Source: Bacillota bacterium
GTDB taxonomy: Bacteria > Bacillota > Negativicutes > Sporomusales > Sporomusaceae
Length of the DNA stretch: 40,071 bases
Reading direction: 5' to 3'
NCBI GenBank assembly: GCA_023443285.1
Contig: JAEZVB010000078.1
Coordinates: forward strand, 1 to 40,071
The position numbers were made by a program, and so were the translations under genes. The notes under the pieces were generated by a model that worked only from the letters and a program-made list of their open reading frames with translations, ran no database searches and was not told the DNA's origin. Positions 1-7,737 of the stretch are shown here, piece after piece (the first letter of the stretch is position 1; each line of letters opens with the position of its first letter).

Positions 1-144
1 TGTGGCGGCTGCTGCCCCCAGAATGGCCGCAATGACCAGCAAAAAGATACTGCCAAACGACAAATATAGGATGGTCTGAGTTCGTTGATTAAACTGTTTT
101 CTTTGGTGTTGCTGTAAAACGGTCACAGCCATTGTATTATCCAT
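1..144 (-). CDS. ABC transporter permease, second inner-membrane subunit (DppC/NikC-like), 5' part only
   Basis: Only the first 48 codons are in the window; the gene runs off the left edge. The start ATG at 144-142 lies inside the 3' end of the upstream permease gene, giving an 8-bp overlap, which is typical of translationally coupled DppB/DppC pairs. The product begins MDNTMAVTVLQQHQ, then a basic stretch, then a hydrophobic segment from about residue 27 that is the first membrane helix. A second ATG four codons later (132-130) is an alternative start. No transporter motif is visible in so short a piece, so the assignment rests on position and layout: in Dpp/Opp/Nik operons the second permease follows the first. 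Confidence 0.7.
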   Translation of the reverse strand, partial: MDNTMAVTVLQQHQRKQFNQRTQTILYLSFGSIFLLVIAAILGAAAAT

Positions 145-1144
145 GTACGCTTCCCCGCCTTATTCTAGGATCAATGACTCCATATAAAAGATTGGCAATC
201 AAATTGCCGCTAAATACCAATGCTGCGCTAATGACTGCGATGCCTAAAAGCAGCGGCGCATCGCCGCCTAAACCGGCAGAAACAGCTGCCTTCCCCAATC
301 CTGGATAGGAAAAAACCTGTTCTACCAGCACAGAGCCGCCAAAGATTTCACTGATGGACGCAAATTGCAAGGTTATGGCCGGAAGCATAATATTGCGGAG
401 CGCATGATGGCGAATAATGGACAACCGACTTTTTCCCCGTGCTTTGGCAAAAAGAATATAATCCTCCCCCATAATGTCAATCATTTTTTCCCTGGTGTGC
501 AGCGTAATGTTGGCTATCCCAATTACGCTTAAAGTTAAGGCAGGCAAAATTAAATGCTTTATGCTGTCAAAGATGGATACTTCCGCAGCATTTACCCCGA
601 TAGGCACACTTAGTCCTATGGGTAAAAGCTGCAGCCAAACCGAAAAAATCATTAACAAAACCAGTGCCAGCCAAAAGGTTGGCGTACTGGCAATCAGCAA
701 GGAATAGCCTTTGATTACTTTATCAATCCAGCGTCCACGGTATAACCCGGCGATAATGCCCAGCACAAATCCCAATATACCCGAAAAAATCCAGGCTGTG
801 GCCATAAGCACCATAGAATTCATAAATTTGACACTGATAACTGTGGCCACAGGCTGGCGATACAGCAGCGATGAACCCATATCACCCCGGATAAAATCGC
901 TGAACCAATGTAAATATCGCTCCACCGGCGGTGTGTTCAGGCCAAAATAAGCTTCCAGCTTGGCCAGCTTCTCCGCGGTTATATTGGCCATGCCAACTTC
1001 CCCAATGTAGGCACGGATGGGATCGACCGGTGATAAGGAAACCAGGATGAATGATAGAATACTTACGGCAATTAACAGTGAAACTATTTTGATTACGCTT
1101 TTGCCGATGTATTGAAACATACCGGAATATTGTCTTATGTTCAT
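137..1144 (-). CDS. ABC transporter permease, DppB/NikB family
   Basis: This 335-residue inner-membrane permease has the family layout: an N-terminal helix (about 15-37), a periplasmic stretch with PVDPIRAYIG, then five further helices from about residue 107. The cytoplasmic EAA-type loop that docks the ATPase is seen at about 225-258 (GEDYILFAKARGKS, then a conserved LP). The family-typical C-terminal segments VEQVFSYPGLGKA and GVIDPRIRRG are present. The start ATG is preceded by TGAGGT. The binding-protein gene lies just upstream, separated by a hairpin at 1173-1215, and the partner permease overlaps its end. Substrates of this family include di/oligopeptides, nickel and metal-opine chelates. 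The TonB context favours a metal or chelate, but that is inference. Confidence 0.9.
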   Translation of the reverse strand: MNIRQYSGMFQYIGKSVIKIVSLLIAVSILSFILVSLSPVDPIRAYIGEVGMANITAEKLAKLEAYFGLNTPPVERYLHWFSDFIRGDMGSSLLYRQPVATVISVKFMNSMVLMATAWIFSGILGFVLGIIAGLYRGRWIDKVIKGYSLLIASTPTFWLALVLLMIFSVWLQLLPIGLSVPIGVNAAEVSIFDSIKHLILPALTLSVIGIANITLHTREKMIDIMGEDYILFAKARGKSRLSIIRHHALRNIMLPAITLQFASISEIFGGSVLVEQVFSYPGLGKAAVSAGLGGDAPLLLGIAVISAALVFSGNLIANLLYGVIDPRIRRGSVHG

Positions 1145-1172
1145 TTGAATACCTCATTAAATAAGAATAAGA

Positions 1173-1215
1173 CTATGGTACAGAGAAAAAAAACGACTTT
1201 TTTCCTGTACCATAG
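1173..1215 (-). terminator. Intergenic hairpin between binding-protein and permease genes
   Basis: CTATGGTACAG (1173-1183) and CTGTACCATAG (1205-1215) form a perfect 11-bp inverted repeat with an A/T-rich loop. It lies between the binding-protein stop and the permease start and has no strong T-run after it. This position fits a partial terminator or an mRNA-stabilising structure that keeps binding protein in excess over the membrane subunits, a common arrangement in ABC operons. The role is inferred. Confidence 0.6.
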
Positions 1216-1243
1216 AACAGTAAGTCATCAGCTATTTACAATA

Positions 1244-2854
1244 CTACTTCCAACTCCATTGGTGAACATTGTTGACAATTGTCCAGCCATAGCCATGGGG
1301 ATGAATCTTCTTGTCAATAACATTGAGATTTTCTTTGGCAAAATAAATGTGTTTAATTTCTGCGAGCCATACCCAGGGAGAATCTGCTTGCGGAGTAACA
1401 CCGGCGTTGCCGTCCCATTGCGCTTTTTTCCAGTATTGATAAGATCCCTCCACAGTTGTGGCCGCTAACGCTTCTTGAATGTGTTTGTCCACAGTCGGAT
1501 TGGAATAAGAAGCATAGTTTCTACCGGTATAATAATGGCTTCTGACACCAGCAGGCGAATGCATTCCGGCGCCAAATACATGCGGCGTCTCATAACACTT
1601 GGTAGCAATTTTGTCCCAGCTTGAGCCTACCGGATTTACTTTAATGCCTACCTGCTGCAGCATTTCCTTCACCGCCATGGCAATGCCTGTACGGGCGGAA
1701 TTGGAGGAAATGTAGAGCAAATCAAATTCTGCTTTTAACCCTTGCTTTTCATAAATCCCTTCGGCATTTAATTTCCAGCCGTCTGCTTCCAGAATGGCTT
1801 TGGCTTTGGCGGGATCATAGGCTACTTTCATAGCATCAACTTCCCAAGGCTCATTAACGCAGTCACTATATGCCACCGAGCCATACCCATTGAGCACATT
1901 CTTTACAATGGCCTCCCGGTCAACAGCGCAGGCAATGGCCTGACGAATGGCAAGATTAGAGGTAACATTATTACCGGCAGGATAACTTTCGCCGTTTTTC
2001 TTGGCCAGTGTCTTATTCCCGGCAGGGATACAGGGAAGATTAATGCCGCGAATATCCTCTGTATTAAAGGAAAGAATATTATATCCCTTTATGGGATTAA
2101 CTGTATAAGAGGGAGCTGTATAGGCCACATCCACCTGTCCGCCCTTAGCCGCTGCATAGGAGGCATCTTCTGACATGAAAACAACCGTAACTTTCTTGAT
2201 TTGTGGTTGTTCGCCATAGTAATTGGGATTGGCTTCCAAAATTACCTGTTGGCCTTTATCCCATTGTTTAAGCATATACCGGCCGGAACCAATCGGATTT
2301 TTACCATAGTTCGCAGCATTATAAGCATGTTCAGGAACAATCCCCACAACGGCGGCAATATACGCAAAGGCAGAGAAAGGGGTATTCAAATGAAAAACGG
2401 CAGTGGTATCATCAATAGCTTCTACCGATTTTAGCATCGACAAATCTGTCTCGGTTGCCTGCTTCATGGCATTGTTATAGGTAAACGCCACGTCTTTGGC
2501 CGTAAGCGGCACACCATCGGTAAATTTCACATCAGAACGAATTTTAAAGGTCCAAGTAAGACCGTCCGGCGAAATCGTATACTCTTTTGCAAGATCATAG
2601 CCGATCGTAATGTCATCTTTGGTAACCAACAAAGTGCTTTGGATTAAAGGATCATGGGTGTGTTCACCAGCAGCCCAGCCCATAATCGGGTCAAACCCAG
2701 CAGCAGGTTCTGATTCGGCATCCATGGTAATAATGACACTGTCTTTGGCCGTTGTACCGGCACTAGCGCCCTTATCGGTACTTTTACCACACCCAGCCAA
2801 GGTAACTAAGAAAGTAATAATCAGACACAGTGCTATAAACGTTTTTTTCTTCAT
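1244..2854 (-). CDS. ABC transporter substrate-binding lipoprotein, family 5 (DppA/NikA type)
   Basis: The 536-residue product opens with a lipoprotein signal peptide whose lipobox L-A-G-C ends at Cys22, so it should be lipid-anchored on the outer face of the inner membrane. The mature part follows the SBP_bac_5 pattern: an early DPIMGWAAGEH segment, the hallmark DGLTWTFKIRSDVKFTDG near residue 115, LTAKDVAFTYN, then NPIGSGRYMLKQW and a long C-terminal lobe. The ATG at 2854 follows a strong AGGAGGAG site. Its leader contains the conserved RNA element B and a terminator-like hairpin ending only about 40 nt before the ATG, so expression is probably set by conditional termination. Ligand unknown; family members bind peptides, nickel or metal chelates. 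Confidence 0.92.
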   Translation of the reverse strand: MKKKTFIALCLIITFLVTLAGCGKSTDKGASAGTTAKDSVIITMDAESEPAAGFDPIMGWAAGEHTHDPLIQSTLLVTKDDITIGYDLAKEYTISPDGLTWTFKIRSDVKFTDGVPLTAKDVAFTYNNAMKQATETDLSMLKSVEAIDDTTAVFHLNTPFSAFAYIAAVVGIVPEHAYNAANYGKNPIGSGRYMLKQWDKGQQVILEANPNYYGEQPQIKKVTVVFMSEDASYAAAKGGQVDVAYTAPSYTVNPIKGYNILSFNTEDIRGINLPCIPAGNKTLAKKNGESYPAGNNVTSNLAIRQAIACAVDREAIVKNVLNGYGSVAYSDCVNEPWEVDAMKVAYDPAKAKAILEADGWKLNAEGIYEKQGLKAEFDLLYISSNSARTGIAMAVKEMLQQVGIKVNPVGSSWDKIATKCYETPHVFGAGMHSPAGVRSHYYTGRNYASYSNPTVDKHIQEALAATTVEGSYQYWKKAQWDGNAGVTPQADSPWVWLAEIKHIYFAKENLNVIDKKIHPHGYGWTIVNNVHQWSWK

Positions 2855-2892
2855 GTTCTCCTCCTACATTGTTTTCATCGTTTTTACTATAA

Positions 2893-3055
2893 TAAAAAAA
2901 GTGGTATGAAACCAGGACGCATGTTTGTCCTAAATGGCTTCATACCACATTCTTTTATTATGCACTTATGTACGCTTTACCAGTTATCAAAATATGACTG
3001 ATTCTTTGTCATACATGCAAACTTTCACAATTTGCCTTCCATGATAAATTTTAGC
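2893..3055 (-). promoter_or_regulatory. Leader element B: conserved hairpin plus terminator, candidate riboswitch/attenuator
   Basis: Read on the minus strand, the element has GCTAAAATTT (3055-3046), ten bases, then a 19-nt hairpin (3035-3017; stem GCAAA/TTTGC, loop TTGTGAAAG), then three bases and TATGA. About 68 nt later comes a terminator-like hairpin (2948-2901; arms GTGGTATGAA/TTCATACCAC) followed by seven T residues. It lies between the FmdE-family gene and the binding-protein gene. The same order of motifs with compensatory stem changes recurs at 7305-7467. No known riboswitch class was recognised; the regulatory role is inferred from structure and position. Confidence 0.6.
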
Positions 3056-3080
3056 AGTATACGTTTCTTTTGTAAAGCTG

Positions 3081-3125
3081 TTTTTGGGGTTCATGTTTTT
3101 GGGGTTCATGTGTTTTGGGGTTCAG
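3081..3125. repeat. 15-bp tandem repeat, three copies
   Basis: TTTTTGGGGTTCATG occurs twice head to tail (3081-3095, 3096-3110) and is followed by a variant copy (3111-3125). The array ends ten bases beyond the stop codon of the FmdE-family gene, upstream of leader element B. It looks like replication slippage; no function is evident. Confidence 0.85.
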
Positions 3126-3135
3126 ATCCACATAC

Positions 3136-4266
3136 CTACTTCTGCATTAAGCCAAGCCGCTCTAAGGGATTAACACCAGGTTGAACATAGCTCATTGGCG
3201 TTTCGCCATCTTTCAATTCAAAGCGCTTTAGTACAGTTACAAATTGTTCGGGGTTATCCAACTGCTCCAATTCCCATAGTACTGTTTTCAGTTTCCTCTC
3301 CCAGTCAAACAGATTCGGTTGTTTATCAAAACCGCTCAAAGCAGCTCCTTTGGCAAAATCAAAGGTTAAGACCATAGCCTCACACTTTTTGCTTTTTCTG
3401 TCGGTGCGGAAGTAAATCCCTGCCAGATTCTTGGCTTCCGGCAGTAATTTTTCTTTTGACTTTTCATTCATTGGCAAAACCGCCATGCCGGATTTACCCG
3501 GTGTAGTGTTCAACACGGTTTGCAAGGCATCTTCCTTGCACCAAACAGGCGCAGAGATAATGAAATAGGACTCACCAGCCGAACGCAGCGGCATTTCTCT
3601 CTCTAAAAAGTTTGCCAGCAGATAGCCGCTGGTTACTCCCGGACAAAAATGGTCATGATAAAGAATTCCTTTGATAAAATCGGCGGGAGCCCCTTTGGCA
3701 GCGGCATTGACGATACCTACTATTCTAAACTCATTGCCGTCAAATACTTTTTCCTTGCTTTTATTATCCCAGTCCTGCGCATGGGCAAACAAATAGTCGG
3801 CTTTGATATTTTCACAGACCATTTTACTAAACAACTCCTGGGAGGAAACACTCTTTAGGTCTGTTATCCCCTTATCCAACAGTTCCACAGCTTTTTCTTT
3901 ATTTACAACGCAATACACAGCTTTGCCTGAATCTTTATCATACAAAACAACCCAAAGCGGATTACTCCGGGCGGCATGAACTTCCAGCAAGGTTCCCTTA
4001 CCTATCGTGCAGCCAGTCTCTTTACTCAAACCATCTAAAGCAGCTTGCGGAGAATATTGTCCAAACTTCACATAACTTCCATTTGTCAGCACAATTATGT
4101 TCTGGGGCTTAGTTCCCATCAATTTCCAAGCATCCTGGCTTATCTTTTTGGCTACCGCATCCCAAAACTGATAGCCTTTGTCTGCAGCCGGACTGGCCCA
4201 GGCTGCGCTGGCAGACAATATAAGACACGACAGTACCAACAGTACACTGAAAAACTTCTTACCCAT
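3136..4266 (-). CDS. Exported FmdE-family protein
   Basis: This 376-residue protein has a signal peptide (about 1-24, cut after AWA) and the FmdE signature HDHFCPG at 204-210, followed by TSGYLLANF. FmdE domains (named for a gene beside formylmethanofuran dehydrogenase) bind metal through the conserved His/Cys. The N-terminal half also contains a piece normally seen late in FmdE domains (TGCTIGKGTL, about 84-93), so the protein may be two diverged FmdE repeats with only the second keeping the metal-binding HxHxCPG. A later ISAPVWCKEDALQ segment matches the expected second-half Cys region. Periplasmic location between TonB receptors and an ABC importer suggests ligand or metal handling during uptake. 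The start ATG follows GGGAG. Function is inferred from family and context. Confidence 0.8.
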   Translation of the reverse strand: MGKKFFSVLLVLSCLILSASAAWASPAADKGYQFWDAVAKKISQDAWKLMGTKPQNIIVLTNGSYVKFGQYSPQAALDGLSKETGCTIGKGTLLEVHAARSNPLWVVLYDKDSGKAVYCVVNKEKAVELLDKGITDLKSVSSQELFSKMVCENIKADYLFAHAQDWDNKSKEKVFDGNEFRIVGIVNAAAKGAPADFIKGILYHDHFCPGVTSGYLLANFLEREMPLRSAGESYFIISAPVWCKEDALQTVLNTTPGKSGMAVLPMNEKSKEKLLPEAKNLAGIYFRTDRKSKKCEAMVLTFDFAKGAALSGFDKQPNLFDWERKLKTVLWELEQLDNPEQFVTVLKRFELKDGETPMSYVQPGVNPLERLGLMQK

Positions 4267-4293
4267 GGTAACAACTCCCTTTTATATTATTTT

Positions 4294-4772
4294 TTAAAAC
4301 CCAATTTGATAGGACAGACTGTAGGTTCTTCCCGGCATGGGGAAACCATCGATTTGCTCATAATCGGTATTAAACAGGTTGTTGACCGCCAGCGCGATGG
4401 TTTGGTCATTTTTCATTGCATAGGACATCCCCAAGTTAAAGATCGTGTAGCTAGCGGTTTTCGAGTTAGTTGCCGGTTTGATTCTTTGTCCGTCCAGTGC
4501 GGCCCGGAAACCTTGCCTGTTATTGTAGCGCAGCCCCAAATTTATGGTGCCTTTGGGAATACTGTCAAGGTCTGTACCGGTAGGATCAAATCTATCGCCG
4601 CTTTTGCTGCCATTCTGAGTGGTATAGCTGAGTACCATTCCCAGATTTTTTGAAAATTGATACTCAGACGTCAATTCCAACCCTAGCTTAAAGCATAGTT
4701 TTTCGTATCAAATTTACGATAACTGCCGTCTAAATACTGACCCTCTTTGAATTTTTTAATTTCGGCGGCAGT
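4294..4772 (-). pseudogene. TonB-dependent receptor remnant with large internal deletion
   Basis: The open part (4294-4680, 128 codons from a TTG) is the last fifth of a TonB receptor barrel: KSGDRFDPTGTDLDSIPKG, NLGLRYNN, then a terminal strand ending SLSYQIGF. It aligns by eye with the C-terminus of the full receptor just upstream. In another frame, 4772-4690 encodes EGQYLDGSYRKFDTKNYAL, which matches SPWIDGSYRSWYGNNYS near residue 290 of that receptor. Roughly 250 codons between those points are therefore missing and the junction is frameshifted and has a stop. It begins directly after the intact receptor's stop, so it is a decayed tandem duplicate. No signal peptide or plug remains. Confidence 0.85.
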
Positions 4773-4792
4773 ACTTTACAGCACTCTGGCTT

Positions 4793-6853
4793 TTAGAAGC
4801 TTGTTTGCCAAGCAACACAGTAGGTTGTTCCCGGAAGTTCGTAGCCGGAGGTTTCCTGATATTTCTTATTGAAGATATTGTTTATGGCCAGGCTGACGGT
4901 GGAGTTTTTTCGCTGTAGGGCGAATGACAGATCGGTGGTGGTGTAACCGCCCAGGGTGGTACCGCCGGTAATCCGTTCGCTGGTATAGCGGGTATCCAGG
5001 GCGGCGCTGAAGCCTTGCTTGTTGTTGTAGCGGATGCCGACATTCAAGGTATTGCGGGGAATATTATTGAGGGCTGTACCACCGGGATCCATATTGTCGC
5101 CGCTTTTGGAGCCGATTTGATTGGTAAAGGCTGAAACGATGGTAAGTTTATCATTCAGGGCATAATCAGCTGAGACCTCTAAGCCTTTGATTTTTGCGTT
5201 TTTGATATTGTAGGTCGGCGGATAGCCCTTACTGCCGGGCGGGCTGTAGCTGTTGATATAGTCATTAATATCGTTTACATAGCCGGTTATGCGCCAATTA
5301 AGCCGGTCATTCAGCTGTTTTTTCCAGCCCAGTTCATAGGCTATGCCGTGTTCAGGGACGATTACTCCCATGGCCTGCTGCCACTGTGCCTGGGTGGTGA
5401 AGCCCAATGCGGCCGCTCCTAGGCGGGGGTTGCTGCCAGCCGACCAGTCAAAATAGTTTCCGCTCCAACGATAGTAGTCAGAGGCTGTCGGCGGCCGGAA
5501 GACCGAGCTGACACTGGCAAAAAAGGCCTCAGTTTTATTTACGTTATAGGTTGCACTGAGTTTAGGGCTGAGCTGCGAGGTGGTGTCATTGCGAGGTTTT
5601 TGCGTTAGTGCCGGATTTGAAACTGTCATATCCAGGTTGTGGCGGTCATATCTGGCTCCCAGCCCGATAATTACATTATCTCGTAGTTGCCAGTTGTCCT
5701 GTAAAAATACACTAGACATGCTGGTTTTTAAAGCTGATTGGGAGCTTATGAGGTCATAGTCCATATTATTATATTGGATACCGTAGGTAAGTTTGTGTTT
5801 ATTGCGGGTTATGGTGTTTTGCCAGCTAACCCCCTGGGTCTCCAGATTGGACTCCCAGCTTTTGGACAGATTGGGGCGCAGCTTGGTTCGTACCCATTCA
5901 GTGCGATACTGCTCGTTTTTGAATAGGTTAAGTTTAGATTGGCCAGCGTTATAGTTTACCGAGTAGTTGTTGCCATACCAGGAACGGTAACTGCCGTCGA
6001 TCCACGGCGAGCCAGGAGTGCCAAACGAGGGGGCATCAGGCACGGTGGGGTAGGCTGGGTCATAACCATTGGTGGAACCAGGGCGGTTGCCGACAATAGA
6101 ACCCTCTTGGCGTTCCATATGGGTCCAGGCAAAGGTGAGTTTTTTGTCTGACGACAGTTGATAGGCCAAGTTAAGGTTGACATCCTTGGCGTCACTCCAG
6201 TTATTGCGGTAAAAACCGTCCGACTCGCGTTTGTTGGCGCTTACAGTCCAGGAAAACTTGCCGTCACTGCTGGTTCCTTGGTTAGCAAAGGTATGCTTGC
6301 TGGTATTGAAACTGCCATAGCTGGTTTTTATATCGGTTTTGACTTCCCCGGGTTCCTGGATAGTGACAATATTGACAATTCCTCCCCAGGAGCCGCCATA
6401 GGCAGCTGAGCTGGCGCCACGAATAATTTCAATTTTTTTGACGTTGTTAATTGGAATCATGTCCCATTCCAGGCCGCGGCCGCGCATCAGCCCGCCTTGA
6501 TTCTCCAGGACATTGCCGTTAATGGCCACCAAGAAGCGGTCATTGCTGAGCCCGCGCATGGTAACCTGGGTGCCGCCTTGCGGACTGGTTTGGACGGTAA
6601 AACCGGCTACATCCTTTAATAGGTCGGTGACACTGGCTATTTGGCCGGCGTCAATCTTGTCTTTAACATTAATGGAGACCTTTTTCTGGTTTTCGTTGGT
6701 ATCGTTTATGCCGCTGCCGCTAACAATAACGGTTTCCAAATTATACTCCGGTGTTTCCTCGGGAGCAGCCATACCGGGTAGTTGACAGGAAAGGCACAGC
6801 CAGGATAATACCGCCAACGACAGGGCGGTGCGTTTGTGTACAGGTGTTTGCAA
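4793..6853 (-). CDS. TonB-dependent outer-membrane receptor
   Basis: The 686-residue product has a signal peptide (about 1-29), a TonB-box-like segment YNLETVIVSG (about 37-46), and a plug domain with VTDLLKDVAGF, TMRGLSNDRFLVAINGN, IEIIRGASSAAYGG and GIVNIVT (about 75-170). A long beta-barrel follows, with the terminal strand ending in aromatic-rich SF. This is full length for the family. The start is a TTG at 6853 with GAGAGGAG eight bases upstream; no ATG fits the signal peptide better. The barrel takes up scarce ligands such as metal chelates, cobalamin or haem using TonB energy from the exb-tonB genes at 10939-12654. The receptor remnant and FmdE-family gene lie downstream in the same direction. 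Ligand unknown. Confidence 0.93.
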   Translation of the reverse strand: MQTPVHKRTALSLAVLSWLCLSCQLPGMAAPEETPEYNLETVIVSGSGINDTNENQKKVSINVKDKIDAGQIASVTDLLKDVAGFTVQTSPQGGTQVTMRGLSNDRFLVAINGNVLENQGGLMRGRGLEWDMIPINNVKKIEIIRGASSAAYGGSWGGIVNIVTIQEPGEVKTDIKTSYGSFNTSKHTFANQGTSSDGKFSWTVSANKRESDGFYRNNWSDAKDVNLNLAYQLSSDKKLTFAWTHMERQEGSIVGNRPGSTNGYDPAYPTVPDAPSFGTPGSPWIDGSYRSWYGNNYSVNYNAGQSKLNLFKNEQYRTEWVRTKLRPNLSKSWESNLETQGVSWQNTITRNKHKLTYGIQYNNMDYDLISSQSALKTSMSSVFLQDNWQLRDNVIIGLGARYDRHNLDMTVSNPALTQKPRNDTTSQLSPKLSATYNVNKTEAFFASVSSVFRPPTASDYYRWSGNYFDWSAGSNPRLGAAALGFTTQAQWQQAMGVIVPEHGIAYELGWKKQLNDRLNWRITGYVNDINDYINSYSPPGSKGYPPTYNIKNAKIKGLEVSADYALNDKLTIVSAFTNQIGSKSGDNMDPGGTALNNIPRNTLNVGIRYNNKQGFSAALDTRYTSERITGGTTLGGYTTTDLSFALQRKNSTVSLAINNIFNKKYQETSGYELPGTTYCVAWQTSF

Positions 6854-6945
6854 AAGGTATTCTCCTCTCTTGTAATTATTGGTAGTACAGAATCAATTGC
6901 TGATCGCTCACCTGCCTTTAACCCCAAAATAGCCATAATTGTCTA

Positions 6946-6970
6946 TTTGCAGGCATTGCATGCCGACAAA
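6946..6970 (-). other. Hairpin in the receptor leader
   Basis: TTTG-GGCAT and ATGCC-CAAA style arms pair across a short loop about 95 bases upstream of the TonB receptor TTG start. No T-run follows. It may be a leader structure of the receptor mRNA; nothing else supports a role. Confidence 0.35.
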
Positions 6971-7014
6971 TCAGACCATCATGGCCATGTTTCACAATTT
7001 ATTGTTATTTAAAG

Positions 7015-7066
7015 TTAATAGGTACCGATGCCATTTCATATGGCATCATAAGGTCATACCTATTAA
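7015..7066. repeat. Two-part imperfect palindrome (element E)
   Basis: TTAATAGGTA (7015-7024) pairs with TACCTATTAA (7057-7066) and GATGCCAT (7027-7034) with ATGGCATC (7040-7047). It covers the stop of the methyltransferase remnant and precedes the TonB receptor leader. It shares the GGTATGA start of hairpins B-D on the minus strand but lacks a good T-run. It may be an old terminator. Confidence 0.55.
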
Positions 7067-7279
7067 ACTTTCCACCACATAATCCATGAGATTGGCATAA
7101 TCGCTAATCGCCGGGCTCTTTGCGGCAAACGCCACATCATAGGCTGGATCGGACGGTAATTCGTTCCAGTCAGCCTGGCGGGTTATAATGTTTGCTGCCA
7201 GGCCTGCTTTGTCGGCATTTGTTTGCAGGATGACTAGCATCTGATCTGCGGTATCCAGGCCGGTAATACGCTATGTACC
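7046..7279 (-). pseudogene. Remnant of a class I SAM-dependent methyltransferase
   Basis: The reading frame encodes ITGLDTADQMLVIL, then RQADWNELPSDPAYDVAFAAKSPAI. These resemble the motif II to motif IV part of class I methyltransferases, where an acidic residue contacts SAM and a DVAFA strand follows. The glycine-rich motif I and everything N-terminal are missing (an in-frame TAG lies just upstream), and the end breaks off inside hairpin E. About 65 codons remain of an expected 200-270. It sits behind leader element C, so the intact ancestor was probably the gene that leader controlled. The piece is not close in sequence to the intact methyltransferase at 7738-8340. Confidence 0.65.
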
Positions 7280-7304
7280 TGGCCAGTTGTTCCTCTGTAT
7301 TGCA

Positions 7305-7467
7305 CAATAAAAAAGTATGAAACCAAGGAGAGCATTTTTTTGCTCCCCAATGGTTTCATACCATATTTTCATCAACTATGCTGTTTTATTTGTCATTTTA
7401 ACCGGCACCATGACATCGATCATATCTGCGAATTTTCAAAATTCGCTTTTCTAGGTCAAATCTTAGC
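7305..7467 (-). promoter_or_regulatory. Leader element C: second copy of the conserved hairpin-terminator leader
   Basis: On the minus strand GCTAAGATTT (7467-7458) is followed eleven bases later by a 19-nt hairpin (7446-7428; stem GCGAA/TTCGC, loop TTTTGAAAA), then three bases and TATGA, as in element B. A terminator-like hairpin (7362-7315; arms GGTATGAAACCA and TGGTTTCATAC) with a T-run follows about 65 nt on. A TATAAT-like -10 at 7522-7517 is a possible promoter, with no convincing -35. Downstream there is now only the methyltransferase remnant, so the element may be an orphan. Confidence 0.58.
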
Positions 7468-7632
7468 ATTTATATGGTATTTTGTAAATATATTTTGTGA
7501 TTTTTTTCTTTTGGTTATTATAGTTTAAACTAATTGGCACGATAAAACCATCGAAACATGGATTGACACACTTTTACAAAAAAATTGTATGATTAACTCA
7601 AATATAAGAATCATGAAGATTCTATAAATAAG

Positions 7633-7731
7633 ATATGAAGCCTGGGTCTTTACCGTTGGCTTCATACCTACGTTTGTGTATATATGAGTTTTTCTAAAAA
7701 GATTCTGCTATGCGTAAATTTCCAACTTACG
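7633..7731 (-). promoter_or_regulatory. Element D: weaker third copy of the hairpin-terminator motif
   Basis: Immediately after the methyltransferase stop codon, the minus strand has a 19-nt hairpin (7731-7713; stem CGTAA/TTACG, loop GTTGGAAAT) and, 44 nt later, a hairpin (7668-7633) starting GGTATGAAGCCA and ending GGCTTCATAT, with only a weak T-rich tail. The GCTAARATTT and TATGA parts of B and C are absent. It is either a degenerate copy or simply the operon terminator. A further short hairpin (AGAATC/GATTCT) follows at about 7606-7622. The rest of 7280-7737 shows no gene. Confidence 0.4.
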
Positions 7732-7737
7732 ACATTC

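Noticed and set aside
2901..2948. NikR-like operator (GTATGA ... TCATAC) in the B, C and D hairpins
   Set aside because: Half-sites match the Escherichia coli NikR pattern, but spacers are 30, 35 and 23 bases instead of a fixed 16, and two of the three are followed by T-runs. A protein dimer would need constant spacing, so an RNA hairpin is the better reading.
4045..4653. Plus-strand 202-codon frame across the FmdE start and the receptor remnant
   Set aside because: It overlaps two recognisable minus-strand sequences, has no ribosome site and no protein-like domain pattern.
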